Source of the DNA: Micromonospora arida
GTDB taxonomy: Bacteria > Actinomycetota > Actinomycetes > Mycobacteriales > Micromonosporaceae
Direction: 5' to 3'
Length of the DNA: 64,000 nucleotides
Assembly: GCF_003857035.1 (NCBI RefSeq)
Contig: NZ_QGSY01000175.1
Span: forward strand, 1 to 64,000
Under the pieces are notes generated by a model, which ran no database searches, was not told where the DNA came from, and saw only the letters and a program-made list of their open reading frames with translations. Made by a program: the position numbers and the translations under genes. Below, in pieces: positions 15,640-24,471 of the stretch; the stretch's first letter is position 1, and every line of letters starts with the position of its first letter.

Positions 15640-16887
15640 ATGGGTAATAAGCGCGCTCATTTCGGCATCGCCAGGGCGACATGTGCCCTCGGCTTGGTCG
15701 CCACCCTCCTGACCGGTTGCGGGTCGGACGGCGATTCCGGCGGCGGCGTCACCAAACTGACCTTCGCCGCCTCGACCTTCGGCGACCCGGGTCGCGGGCC
15801 CCTGTTGACGAAGTGGCTCGACGAGTTCAACCAGAGCCAGACCAAGGTCCAGGTGTCCGCCGCCGCGGTGCCGTACCCGACCTTCGGCCAGACCGTGCTC
15901 ACGCAGATGGGCAGCGGCAAGGGCCCCGACCTGATCCGCTTCGACATGCCCGAGTTCGAGGCGGCCTCTGACGCCGGCCTCGTCGCGCCGCTGGACAAGG
16001 TGATCGACGCCGGCAAGTACGACCTGCTCAAGCAGCCGGACCAGTTCATGGTCCACGACGGTGTCCGGCACGGCGTCATCTTCGAGGCGTCGAACTACGC
16101 GATGTTCTACAACGCGGACCTGATCCCGACGCCGCCGACCACCTACGAGCAGTTCACCTCCACCGCGAAGTCGCTGACCAAGGGTGACGTCTTCGGCCTG
16201 GCGTTCCGTCAGACGGAGGCCGAGGAGGCCGGTGTCTGGCAGGACATCTTCAACTACGTCTACGGCTTCGGCGGGGCGTGGTCCGACGGCAAGAACCTGA
16301 CGATCAACTCGCCGGAGAACCTCAAGGGCCTGCAGGCGTTCAAGGACCTGTACGACGCGAACGTGATCCCGCGCGGCGCGGACGCGGCCACGTTCCGGCG
16401 GATGTTCGCCGAGGGCAAGGTCGGAATGGAGCTCAACAACGGCGGCTACGTGACCGCCACCCGCGGCCAGAACGCCAAGCTGAACTTCAACGTCGCGCCC
16501 ATCCCGTTCCCCGTTCGCAAGCAGGGCGCGATCCTCGCACCGATCGTCATCAACGAGGCGAGCGAGGGCAAGGACGAGGCCGGCACCTTCATCAAGTGGG
16601 CGCTGGAGCCGCAGAACCAGGTCAAGCTGCAGGAGATCCTCGGTGCGAGCAGCGTGGCCACCACCACGCAGCGCAGCGCGGAGGCGCTCAAGGCGACCCC
16701 GTTCCTCCCCGTCTTCGACGGACTCACCGAGACCAGCCTGCCGCAGATCGTGCTGGGGTTCGAGGCCAAGACGCCGGACATCCGCAAGGTGGTCGTGCAA
16801 AACGTGGTCGCGGCGCTGCAGGGCAAGGCCGATCTCAAGTCGGCACTGGATCGCGCCCAGCAGCAGGCGAGCGAACTGGTCCGCTGA
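15640..16887 (+). CDS. Sugar ABC transporter substrate-binding lipoprotein
   Basis: A 415-residue extracellular solute-binding protein (family 1) with signal peptide and lipobox LLTGC. The mature part shows LTFAASTFGDPGRGPLLTKWLDEF, FEASNYAMFYNADLIPTPPTTYEQF and a C-terminal half with the typical WALEPQNQVKLQEILG. It would capture an oligosaccharide or sugar acid outside the membrane for the permeases at 16964 and 17914. GTGGAG lies just upstream of ATG 15640. No ATPase gene is in the operon, so a shared MsiK-type ATPase elsewhere is expected (known for actinobacterial CUT1 importers). Confidence 0.9.
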   Translation: MGNKRAHFGIARATCALGLVATLLTGCGSDGDSGGGVTKLTFAASTFGDPGRGPLLTKWLDEFNQSQTKVQVSAAAVPYPTFGQTVLTQMGSGKGPDLIRFDMPEFEAASDAGLVAPLDKVIDAGKYDLLKQPDQFMVHDGVRHGVIFEASNYAMFYNADLIPTPPTTYEQFTSTAKSLTKGDVFGLAFRQTEAEEAGVWQDIFNYVYGFGGAWSDGKNLTINSPENLKGLQAFKDLYDANVIPRGADAATFRRMFAEGKVGMELNNGGYVTATRGQNAKLNFNVAPIPFPVRKQGAILAPIVINEASEGKDEAGTFIKWALEPQNQVKLQEILGASSVATTTQRSAEALKATPFLPVFDGLTETSLPQIVLGFEAKTPDIRKVVVQNVVAALQGKADLKSALDRAQQQASELVR

Positions 16888-16901
16888 CCGCTCGACAAGG
16901 C

Positions 16902-16939
16902 GACGCTGCCGGCGCAACGATCCGTGCGCCGGCAGCGTC
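16902..16939 (+). terminator. Perfect 15-bp stem-loop between binding protein and permease genes
   Basis: Arms GACGCTGCCGGCGCA and TGCGCCGGCAGCGTC pair perfectly around an 8-base loop. The position right after the binding-protein gene is that of a partial terminator or mRNA-stabilising hairpin, which would raise binding protein over permease. A similar structure follows the second binding-protein gene at 31524. Confidence 0.7.
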
Positions 16940-16963
16940 CTTCCCCCAGAAGGATCGAACCCG

Positions 16964-17917
16964 ATGACTGTGGTCGAGCAGACCGGAGCACCGAAGACAA
17001 CAACCCCAGGCCGGCCCCGGCGTCGGCCCAGCCCGCTGGGTAGCAAGTGGACGCCCTACCTGTTCCTGGCACCCGCCGCCCTGTTCATCCTCGTCTTCCA
17101 GGTGGTACCCCTCATTCAGGAGGTGTACCTCAGCTTCACCAGGACGAGGCTGCTCAACCCCACCCGCAGCGAGTGGGTCGGGCTCGACAACTTCAACCGG
17201 ATCTTCGGCGACCCCGAATTCCACCGCACCCTGCTGATCACAGTCGTCTACGTGATCACCTGTGTGGTCGTCGCGATCGGCGCCGGGCTCGCCGTCGCGC
17301 TCCTGCTCAACAAGAAATTCCGCGGCCGGGGCGTGGCACGGGCGCTGGTGACCGTCCCCTGGGCCGCACCGGGCATCGCGGTCGCGCTCATCGCCACCTG
17401 GATGCTCAACGCGCAGTACGGCATCGTGAACCGGTTCCTCGACGCGGTCGGGCTCGGCGTCCCGGGTGGCGCCATCCTGGACAGCTCGCGCTACGCGCTC
17501 CCGGCGGTGCTCGCCACGACCATCTGGCAGCTGTTCCCGTTCACCTCCGTGGTGCTGCTCTCCGCCCTGCAGTCCGTTCCGCAGGACCTCAACGAGGCCG
17601 CGACAGTGGACGGCGCCGGACGATGGGCCACCTTCCGCGCGGTCACCTGGCAGGTCATCAAGCCGACCGTGGGCCTGCTGGCCCTGCTGATGACGATCTG
17701 GTCGCTGCGGCGGTTCGAGCTGATCTGGCTGATGACCAAGGGCGGACCGGTCGGTGCCACCGAGACGCTCGTCATCGACCTCTACTCGCAGGCGTTCGAC
17801 TCGAAGGAACTCGGATCGGCGGCGGCCATCGGAATGGTCGGCGTCGTCATCTCGCTCATCGTCATCATTGGCAGCCGCCTGGTCGCCCGTGCCGTGGAGA
17901 AGGGGGACGTCCGATGA
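16964..17917 (+). CDS. Sugar ABC transporter permease (MalF type)
   Basis: The 317-residue permease has six predicted membrane helices and the inner-membrane EAA loop EAATVDGAGRWATFRAVTWQVIKP, which contacts the ATPase. A basic Pro-rich N-terminus precedes the first helix (PYLFLAPAALFILVFQVVPL). AGAAGGATC upstream of ATG 16964 serves as ribosome site. The stop overlaps the next permease start by 4 bp (ATGA), indicating translational coupling. It forms the transport pore with the partner at 17914. Confidence 0.9.
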   Translation: MTVVEQTGAPKTTTPGRPRRRPSPLGSKWTPYLFLAPAALFILVFQVVPLIQEVYLSFTRTRLLNPTRSEWVGLDNFNRIFGDPEFHRTLLITVVYVITCVVVAIGAGLAVALLLNKKFRGRGVARALVTVPWAAPGIAVALIATWMLNAQYGIVNRFLDAVGLGVPGGAILDSSRYALPAVLATTIWQLFPFTSVVLLSALQSVPQDLNEAATVDGAGRWATFRAVTWQVIKPTVGLLALLMTIWSLRRFELIWLMTKGGPVGATETLVIDLYSQAFDSKELGSAAAIGMVGVVISLIVIIGSRLVARAVEKGDVR

Positions 17918-18744
17918 GGCGCTTCCGATTCGGTGTCACCGCACGGATCGTCGCCGTGCTCGTCGTGCTGGGCGTCGCGGTGTTCCCGCTGTACTGGATG
18001 TTTGTCACTGCGCTGTCCAGCAACAGCGACCTCTTCGCCGATCAGCCCCGGCTCACACCCGACCTCGGCCAGTTCGGGGTCTTCGTGGACGCGCTCGCCG
18101 AGGGCAAGGCGGCCGGGTGGCTGCTGAACAGCCTGATCATCGCCGTCGGCACGATGGTTCTCTCCGTCGGCCTGGGCATACCGCTCGGCTACGCGCTGTC
18201 CCGGTTCTCGTTCTGGGGCAAGGCCGTGCTGACCGTCGTGCTGCTGTTCACGCAGATGCTCCCCGAGGCGCTCATGGTCGTCCCGCTGTTCGCGCTGTTC
18301 CGCCGCTTCGAACTGCTCGACTCGCTGACCGGCCTCGTCCTGGTGAACTCCGCCTTCGTCCTGCCGATCGTCGCGCTGATCCTCAAGGGCGCCATCGACG
18401 GCATCCCGAAGGAGCTGGAGGAGGCCGCGCGCGCCGACGGCGCCCGGCCCTTCACCACCCTGACCCGGATCAACGTGCCGCTCATCGCGCCGTCGATCGC
18501 GGCCACCGCTGTCATCGCCTTCTTCCACGCCTGGAACGAGTACGTGTTCGCGGTGACGTTCATCTTCAACCCCGATCTGCAGCCCGCCTCCGTCGGAATC
18601 GCGAACTTCATCGGCGAACTGGGTACGCCGATCCAGACGGTGATGGCTGTCGCCTTCCTGTTCACGCTGCCCGCCGTCGCCTTCTATCTGTTGGTGCAGA
18701 AGTACGTGGTGTCCGGCATGACCGCCGGTGCGGTGAAGGGTTGA
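17914..18744 (+). CDS. Sugar ABC transporter permease (MalG type)
   Basis: The 276-residue partner permease has six helices and the EAA loop EEAARADGARPFTTLTRINVPLIAPS. The N-terminal FPLYWMFVTALSSNSDLF and central YALSRFSFWGKAVLT segments are typical of the MalG side. It starts inside the stop of the first permease. It is followed 8 bp later by the dehydratase gene, so transport and first catabolic step share one transcript. Confidence 0.9.
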   Translation: MRRFRFGVTARIVAVLVVLGVAVFPLYWMFVTALSSNSDLFADQPRLTPDLGQFGVFVDALAEGKAAGWLLNSLIIAVGTMVLSVGLGIPLGYALSRFSFWGKAVLTVVLLFTQMLPEALMVVPLFALFRRFELLDSLTGLVLVNSAFVLPIVALILKGAIDGIPKELEEAARADGARPFTTLTRINVPLIAPSIAATAVIAFFHAWNEYVFAVTFIFNPDLQPASVGIANFIGELGTPIQTVMAVAFLFTLPAVAFYLLVQKYVVSGMTAGAVKG

Positions 18745-18752
18745 GCCGAAAG

Positions 18753-19934
18753 ATGAAGATCGTCTCTGTCGACACACTGGTCGTCGACTTCTACCGTACG
18801 AACCTCGTCATCGTGCGGGTCCACACCGACGAGGGGATCATCGGGCTCGGTGAGGCCACCCTGGAGGGCAAGGAACGCGCCGTCCAGGGTGCCATCGCCG
18901 AGCTGGCCGAGGCGGTGGTGGGCCTGGATCCCACCAGCATCTCGAAGATCCTCTACGAGACCGCGCGGGACTGGTACTGGCGCGGCGGGCCGGTGATCAT
19001 GACGGCGTTGAGCTCGCTGGAAATGGCCCTCTGGGACATCTCGGCGCGCGAGCTCGGCGTACCGGTCTCCCGGCTTCTCGGCGGCGCGACCCGCGACCGG
19101 GTCCGGGCGTACGCGAATGGTTGGTTCTCCGGTGCCGTCACGCCGGAGGACTACGCGGCCGCCGCGCGCCGGACGGTGGAGTCGGGCTTCCGGGGCCTCA
19201 AGTGGGACCCGTTCGAGAACTACGACCTGACCATCACCACCGCGCAGTTGGACCGGGTGCTGGCCCAGATCGACGCCGTCCGTCAGGCGGTGGGCCGCGA
19301 GGTGGAGCTGTTCGTCGAGGGGCACGGCCGCTTCGACGTCCGCCACGCCATCAAGGTCGCCAACGAGATCGCCCAGTTCGACCCGGTGTGGTTCGAGGAG
19401 CCCTGCCCACCGGACAACCTCGATGCGCTCGTCGACATCCGTCGCGCGTCGCCGGTGCCGATCGCCGCGGGGGAGCGGTGGTACGGGCGACAGGGCTTCG
19501 CGCCGGCGCTGGCCCGCCAGGCGGTCGACTTCGTCCAGCCCGACGTGACGCACGCCGGCGGCATCGCCGAGCTGGCCTTCATCTCCACGCTCGCCGCGAC
19601 CAGCTACGTGGGCTTCGCGCCGCACAACCCGAGTGGTCCACTCAGCACCGCCGCGACGCTGCAACTCGGGGCGACGTTGCCCAACTTCCGGTACCTCGAG
19701 ATCATGGCGACCGATGTGCCCTGGCGTCCCGAGATCACCAACGAGCGGCTGGTGCTGACCGACGACGGCGACATCCTCATCCCGACCGGGATCGGCCTGG
19801 GCATCGATGTGGATCTCACCGCAATCGAGCAGCATCCGTTCACACCGCACCCGCTGCGGATGTTCCAGGACGCCGTCTTCGACATCCGTCCCCGCGACGA
19901 GCGGTCCTTCTTCAACCTGGAGAGCGACTCATGA
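18753..19934 (+). CDS. Enolase-superfamily sugar-acid dehydratase (galactonate/arabinonate dehydratase-like)
   Basis: The 393-residue protein of the mandelate racemase/enolase superfamily has the N-terminal capping domain (MKIVSVDTLVVDFYRTNLVIVRVHTDEGIIGLGEAT) and a TIM barrel. Visible barrel elements are LKWDPF (Lys), ELFVEGHGRF (metal ligand and catalytic His), VWFEEP and AAGERWYGR (metal ligands), and GFAPHNPSGP (catalytic His loop), as in DgoD-type dehydratases. It would remove water from an aldonic acid to give a 2-keto-3-deoxy acid. Its neighbours, an FAH-family protein and a semialdehyde dehydrogenase, are the set used in non-phosphorylative pentose oxidation, so a pentonate is the likely substrate (inference). 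Confidence 0.85.
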   Translation: MKIVSVDTLVVDFYRTNLVIVRVHTDEGIIGLGEATLEGKERAVQGAIAELAEAVVGLDPTSISKILYETARDWYWRGGPVIMTALSSLEMALWDISARELGVPVSRLLGGATRDRVRAYANGWFSGAVTPEDYAAAARRTVESGFRGLKWDPFENYDLTITTAQLDRVLAQIDAVRQAVGREVELFVEGHGRFDVRHAIKVANEIAQFDPVWFEEPCPPDNLDALVDIRRASPVPIAAGERWYGRQGFAPALARQAVDFVQPDVTHAGGIAELAFISTLAATSYVGFAPHNPSGPLSTAATLQLGATLPNFRYLEIMATDVPWRPEITNERLVLTDDGDILIPTGIGLGIDVDLTAIEQHPFTPHPLRMFQDAVFDIRPRDERSFFNLESDS

Positions 19935-21139
19935 CGCTGCCACGGCCCCGGGGGTCGGCCGCGGCCGCGGACTGGGTCGGTACCGCCGCCGAAGCGTTGC
20001 CGGACGATGCCGACAGCGTCCTCATCGGCCGGATCTGGGACCCGTCCGGCGACGGCCCCTCACCGGTGACCGTCCGCGACGGCGCGGTCATCGACATCAG
20101 CCACCGGTTCCCGACCGTCCGCGACATCTGCGAGCTGCCCGATCCCGCCGCGACGGTGGCCGGGCTCGACGGGCCGAGGGTGGGCGACTTCGGGGAGATG
20201 CTGGCCAACACGGGGGCCGCGACCCGGGACCGCAGCCGGCCCTGGTTGCTCGCCCCGGTCGACCTCCAGGCGCTCAAGGCCGCTGGCGTGACCTTCCCGA
20301 TTTCCATGATCGAGCGGGTGATCGAGGAACGGGCGCGGGGTGACCTGGCGCTGGCGGCGGACATCCGGCACCGCATGCTCGCCGACGTCGGCGTCGACCT
20401 GCACAGCCTGGAGGCGGGCTCGCCGGAGGCGGATCGGCTCAAGAGTCTGCTGGTCGCCGAGGGCATGTGGAGCCAGTACCTGGAGGTGGGCATCGGCCCG
20501 GACGCCGAGATCTTCACCAAGGGACAGATCCTCTCCGCCGTCGGCACCGCCGTTCCGGTCGGCGTGCTCGCCGCGTCGACCTGGAACAACCCGGAACCCG
20601 AGGTCACGCTCATCGTCCAGTCCAGTGGCCGGATCGTCGGCGCCACCCTCGGCAACGACGTGAACCTGCGCGACATCGAGGGCCGCTCGGCGCTCCTGCT
20701 TCCCCTGGCGAAGGACAACAACGCCTCCTGCGCCCTCGGCCCCCTGATCCGGCTCTTCGACGACCGGTTCGGCATGGATCGGGTACGCGAACTCGCGGTG
20801 CGCCTGGAGGTTCGCGGCGAGGACGGTTTCCACCTGGAGGCGGTCTCGGAGATGACCCAGATGTCGCGCGATCCCGAGGAGCTGGTTCGGCAGCTGATCG
20901 GGCCGCACCACCACTATCCCGACGGCGCCGCCCTGATGCTCGGCACCATGTTCGCGCCCATCCAGGACCGGGACCGCCCTGGTGAGGGCTTCACCCACAA
21001 GGTCGACGACGTGGTACGGATCAGCTGCCCAGCGCTCGGCACCCTGGTCAACCGGGTGCGGCACGCGGAGGAGTGCGAGCCCTGGCACTTCGGCGTCCGC
21101 GATCTCATGGGCAATCTGGTAAGGAGAGGACTGCTGTGA
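19931..21139 (+). CDS. FAH-family 2-keto-3-deoxy-acid dehydratase/hydrolase
   Basis: A 402-residue protein of the fumarylacetoacetate hydrolase superfamily. The central segment VGIGPDAEIFTKGQILSAVG, then VGATLGNDVNLRDIEGRSALLLPLAKDNNASCALGP, carries acidic and Lys residues suited to divalent-metal and keto-acid binding. Members in pentose pathways dehydrate 2-keto-3-deoxy-pentonate to 2-ketoglutarate semialdehyde, and the next gene is for that product's dehydrogenase. It overlaps the upstream gene by 4 bp (ATGA). The exact substrate (xylonate- or arabinonate-derived) is inferred from context only. Confidence 0.82.
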   Translation: MTLPRPRGSAAAADWVGTAAEALPDDADSVLIGRIWDPSGDGPSPVTVRDGAVIDISHRFPTVRDICELPDPAATVAGLDGPRVGDFGEMLANTGAATRDRSRPWLLAPVDLQALKAAGVTFPISMIERVIEERARGDLALAADIRHRMLADVGVDLHSLEAGSPEADRLKSLLVAEGMWSQYLEVGIGPDAEIFTKGQILSAVGTAVPVGVLAASTWNNPEPEVTLIVQSSGRIVGATLGNDVNLRDIEGRSALLLPLAKDNNASCALGPLIRLFDDRFGMDRVRELAVRLEVRGEDGFHLEAVSEMTQMSRDPEELVRQLIGPHHHYPDGAALMLGTMFAPIQDRDRPGEGFTHKVDDVVRISCPALGTLVNRVRHAEECEPWHFGVRDLMGNLVRRGLL

Positions 21140-22465
21140 ACGTGGTCAACACTGTCGATCCGCGCGACGGTAAGAGTCGCGCGACGGATCTCACCGAGAC
21201 CGACGAGTCCCGGCTGGAGGTGATCGCCGGTCAGACGTCGGCGGCGGCGCAGTGGCTGGCCGCGCGCGGGAGGCTCGGCCGCGCGGAGCTGCTGGACGCG
21301 ATCGCAGCGTCGCTGGAGTCCCGCAGGGAGGATCTGGTCGCTGCCGCGGAGGCGGAAACCGGGCTGAGTCATGCGCGACTCGACGGGGAACTCACCCGGG
21401 CGGCGGTCCAGTTCCGGATGTTCGGCGATGTGCTGCGCGACGGAGCGTACGTCGAGGCCGCCATCGACCACGCCGCCGACACACCACTCGGACCGGGACC
21501 GGACCTGCGGCGGATGCTCGTACCCCTCGGACCGGTCGCGGTCTTCGGGGCCAGCAACTTCCCGTTCGCGTTCTCGGTCGCCGGCGGTGAGCGCGGCCGC
21601 CCTGACCGGCTCGGTCAACGCCGCCCGTGCCATTCAGGAGGCCATCGACGAACGACCCGACCCTATTCCCCTGTACGCCGAACTGAGCAGCGTGAACCCG
21701 ATCGTCGTCCTGCCCGACGCGGCCGCCACCCGAGCAGACCAGATCGCCGAGGGGCTGTTCGGCTCCTTCACGAACTCGGGCGGTCAGTTGTGCACCAAGC
21801 CCGGCCTGGCGTTCGTTCCGTCGGATCCGGGTGGCGACGGCCTGGTCGAGGCGCTGCGGGCGAGAGTCGACGCGTCGGGCGGCACGGTCCTGCTCAACGA
21901 GCGCATCCGGGACGCGTACGAGAACCGGTCCACCGAGTTCGAGCGGGCCGGCGCCCGGGTGTCGGCGCGGCCCACTGTCGAACCCGGCGCGGGCTTCACA
22001 GTGGCCCCGACCCTCCTGGAGGTCGGCCTCGCCGGCCTGACCGCCGAGATCGCCGACGAGTGCTTCGGCCCGCTCCTGATCGTGGTCCGCTACGACGACG
22101 CCGCCGACCTCGACGCCGCGCTGGCCACCGTCCCGCCGTCGCTGACCGGCTCGCTTCACCGCGGGCAGGACGACGACGTCGACGTCGTTCGCCGACTGGT
22201 CGACGTGCTCGCCGCCCGCGCGGGTCGCATCGTCTTCGACGGCTACCCCACCGGTGTCCGGGTGTCGTGGGCCCAGCACCACGGTGGACCGTGGCCGTCG
22301 ACCAACGCCGTGCACACGTCGGTGGGCGCCACGTCGATCCGACGGTTCCTCCGCCCGCTGGCGTGGCAGGACGCCCCGGCCTGGGTCCTCCCCGAGGAGT
22401 TGCGCGACGAGTACACCGTCATCTCCCGGCGAGTCGACGGGAGGTTGCGGCCAGCGGTTGAATAA
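21136..22465 (+). pseudogene. 2-ketoglutarate semialdehyde dehydrogenase, internal deletion and frameshift
   Basis: The gene opens at GTG 21136 (AAGGAGAGG upstream, overlapping the previous stop) and reads as an aldehyde dehydrogenase to VFGASNFPFAFSVAGG at about 21588. There it jumps in family terms straight to AALTGSVNAARAI in another frame (about 21587 on). The stretch that normally lies between, roughly 60-70 residues with the NAD-binding helix-strand region and the VVVKAHPAHP-like motif, is missing. The second half keeps the catalytic Glu (PLYAELSS) and Cys (GGQLCTKPG) and runs to the stop at 22465. As written it cannot make a working enzyme. A true deletion or an assembly error are both possible. 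Confidence 0.8.
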
Positions 22466-22510
22466 CCGCGTCTGCCGGTCTCTTCCGGGCGCGTTTCCGG
22501 CCACCTGAGA

Positions 22511-22563
22511 CTGGCGCACGAATTCCTTGACGAAATTGACCCGACAGAGAATTCGCGCGCCAG
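22511..22563 (+). terminator. Long inverted repeat after the sugar-acid operon
   Basis: Arms CTGGCGCACGAATTC (22511-22525) and GAATTCGCGCGCCAG (22549-22563) pair at 14 of 15 positions around a 23-base loop, 45 bp after the end of the dehydrogenase pseudogene. This is probably the operon terminator. The remaining 322-bp gap holds a LacI-type half-palindrome and no gene. Confidence 0.5.
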
Positions 22564-22672
22564 TTGTCCTGGTGCCGCTGAAGCGCGCCCGAATTGTTTG
22601 GACGCGATTCTCCGCTCCGATTTCCGTCTTGACCGTCAATGCAATTCATGGTTCTGTTTTCGACAGGGAACG

Positions 22673-22688
22673 ATGTTAGCGCTCGCAT
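22673..22688. promoter_or_regulatory. LacI-type operator candidate upstream of the second esterase
   Basis: ATGTTAGCGCTCGCAT has a perfect AGCGCT core and matching outer ATG/CAT, with two mismatched pairs between. The core is the same as in CebR/BxlR-type boxes, and as in the perfect box at 38239. It lies 100 bp before the esterase start at 22788. Confidence 0.45.
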
Positions 22689-22787
22689 GGCTGCATCGCT
22701 CGTCACTGGTATCCCTTCACCTCACCATCGAATGGTCGGTCGGCCGCTCGGTGCGGTCTGACCACACGCCGAAGAGGGAGCAGGAAC

Positions 22788-24362
22788 ATGCCCGTCGCAC
22801 CTCCCCGTCCCCCGAGGCCGACACCGACACGCCGGCTGATGCTCGCGCTGCTCGCCGCCGTCACCGTGACGGCCGGAACGCTCGCCGCCCCGGCGGCCTC
22901 GGCGGCACCGCCCGCGCCGCTGGGCCCGACCGTCACCCGCACCGACAAGCCCCCGACCGGATACACGGTCACCTTCCGGTACCGGGCGCCCGAGGGTGTC
23001 CAGCAGGTCCACGTCTACGGCGACTGGTTCTACTCCCGCCCGGAGACCATCACCTGCCAGGACTGCGGCGACGCGCGGCCGCCGGCCGAGTGGCAGCCCG
23101 GCGACGTGGCCGCCACCCCGTGGCACATCCAGGCCATGCGGAAGGGCCCCGACGGGGTGTGGACCTTCACCACTCCGCTGCCGGCGGGCACCTTCCGCTA
23201 CGCGTTCACCCACGACTGCGCCAACGAGCTCGCCACCGGCTGTGCCCTGTACGACGACCCGGCCAACCGGTGGCAGATCCAGCCGCAGTACCCCGGAGCG
23301 CCCGGCGCGGTACGCAGCACGATCTACGTCCCGACCAGCAGGAAGTTCCCGACGTACGACACCGGTTACCAGGCGCCGGTCGCCAAGGTCGGCCGGCTGG
23401 AGTCCCGGCGGTACACCTCGCCGCTGTCGACCAACCCGGCGGGAGTCCACGACATCGTCGTCTACCTGCCGCACGGCTACGACCCCAACCGGGCCACGCC
23501 GTACCCGACCCTCTACCTGAGCCACGGCAGCGGCGACCACTCGACCGCCTGGACGATGCAGGGCGTGGCCCACCTCATCCTGGAGAACGCCATCAAGGAC
23601 CGGGCGGCGCAGCCCATGGTGATCGTGTCCACCGACTTCAACGGCCTCCCCGGTGGCAACGAGGGCTACGTCGACGAACTGCGGAACAACATCTTCCCGT
23701 TCGTCGAGCAGAACTACCGTGTCTCGACCCGGGCGCAGGACCGCGCGTTCGCCGGCTTCTCCGCAGGTGGCAGCCGGGCGTACACGATCATGTACAACCA
23801 CACCGACCTGTTCGGCTACCACGCGGCCTGGAGCGCGGGCGGCCCGGCAGCCACCCAGGCCCAGGTCGACAGCATGAAGTCGGTGGCCGGCGGCATCATG
23901 ATCGGCACCGGGCTGCAGGACCGGCTGGGCAACATCGCCGAGAACTCGCAGCGCAACGCCGCCGCCCTGCGGGCCGCCGGCGTCGAGCTGGACGAGTACA
24001 ACGTGCCGGGCGTGCACACCTGGCACGTGTGGCGTCCGCTGCTGAACCACTACCTGCGCACCCTGACGTTCCGGGCCACCACCACCGATCTCGACGTCAC
24101 CACGTCACCGGCGGGCCTGTCGCACCACACGAAGGTCACCGCCACCGCGACGGTCGGCACGGTCAGCACCAGCACGTCGGCACCCTCCGGCACTGTCGAC
24201 TTCTACGCGGGTGACACGCACCTCGGGTCGGCCCCGGTGCACCACGGTGTCGCCCGGCTGAAGAAGACCGTCCACGGTGAGCTGAACGCACCGGTGGTCG
24301 CCCGCTACCAGGGCGACAAGCTCTTCAACGACTCCCGCAGCGATCCGGTCGACGCCCGGTAG
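22788..24362 (+). CDS. Secreted esterase (esterase-D/feruloyl esterase type), Ig-like tail
   Basis: A 524-residue secreted enzyme: signal peptide ending near ASAAPPAP, N-terminal E-set/CBM48-like domain (GYTVTFRYRAPEGVQQVHVYGDW) with two Cys pairs, and an alpha/beta hydrolase with YLSHGSGDHSTAW (oxyanion), GFSAGG nucleophile (Ser325) and VPGVHTWHVWRPLL (catalytic His). A short Ig-like C-terminal domain follows. It is clearly paralogous to the proteins at 3316 and 27889 (shared TGYTVTF and PAEWQPG motifs). Likely job: removing acyl groups such as acetate or ferulate from xylan. GAGGGAGCAGG precedes the ATG. Confidence 0.86.
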   Translation: MPVAPPRPPRPTPTRRLMLALLAAVTVTAGTLAAPAASAAPPAPLGPTVTRTDKPPTGYTVTFRYRAPEGVQQVHVYGDWFYSRPETITCQDCGDARPPAEWQPGDVAATPWHIQAMRKGPDGVWTFTTPLPAGTFRYAFTHDCANELATGCALYDDPANRWQIQPQYPGAPGAVRSTIYVPTSRKFPTYDTGYQAPVAKVGRLESRRYTSPLSTNPAGVHDIVVYLPHGYDPNRATPYPTLYLSHGSGDHSTAWTMQGVAHLILENAIKDRAAQPMVIVSTDFNGLPGGNEGYVDELRNNIFPFVEQNYRVSTRAQDRAFAGFSAGGSRAYTIMYNHTDLFGYHAAWSAGGPAATQAQVDSMKSVAGGIMIGTGLQDRLGNIAENSQRNAAALRAAGVELDEYNVPGVHTWHVWRPLLNHYLRTLTFRATTTDLDVTTSPAGLSHHTKVTATATVGTVSTSTSAPSGTVDFYAGDTHLGSAPVHHGVARLKKTVHGELNAPVVARYQGDKLFNDSRSDPVDAR

Positions 24363-24398
24363 TCCCGGGCTGGACCCCGTACTCCCTGTGGTGGGGAA

Positions 24399-24446
24399 GC
24401 CCCGGCCGCGCGCCCCTGGTGAAGTCAGGGTGTGCGCGGCCGGGGC
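24399..24446. terminator. Bidirectional terminator between convergent esterase and arabinofuranosidase
   Basis: Arms GCCCCGGCCGCGC and GCGCGGCCGGGGC pair perfectly over 13 bp, and the loop itself contains a further CCCTG/CAGGG pairing. It sits between the two stop codons (24362 and 24472), so it can serve both strands. Confidence 0.75.
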
Positions 24447-24471
24447 ACGTCCGGGACCGTTCGTCAGCCGA

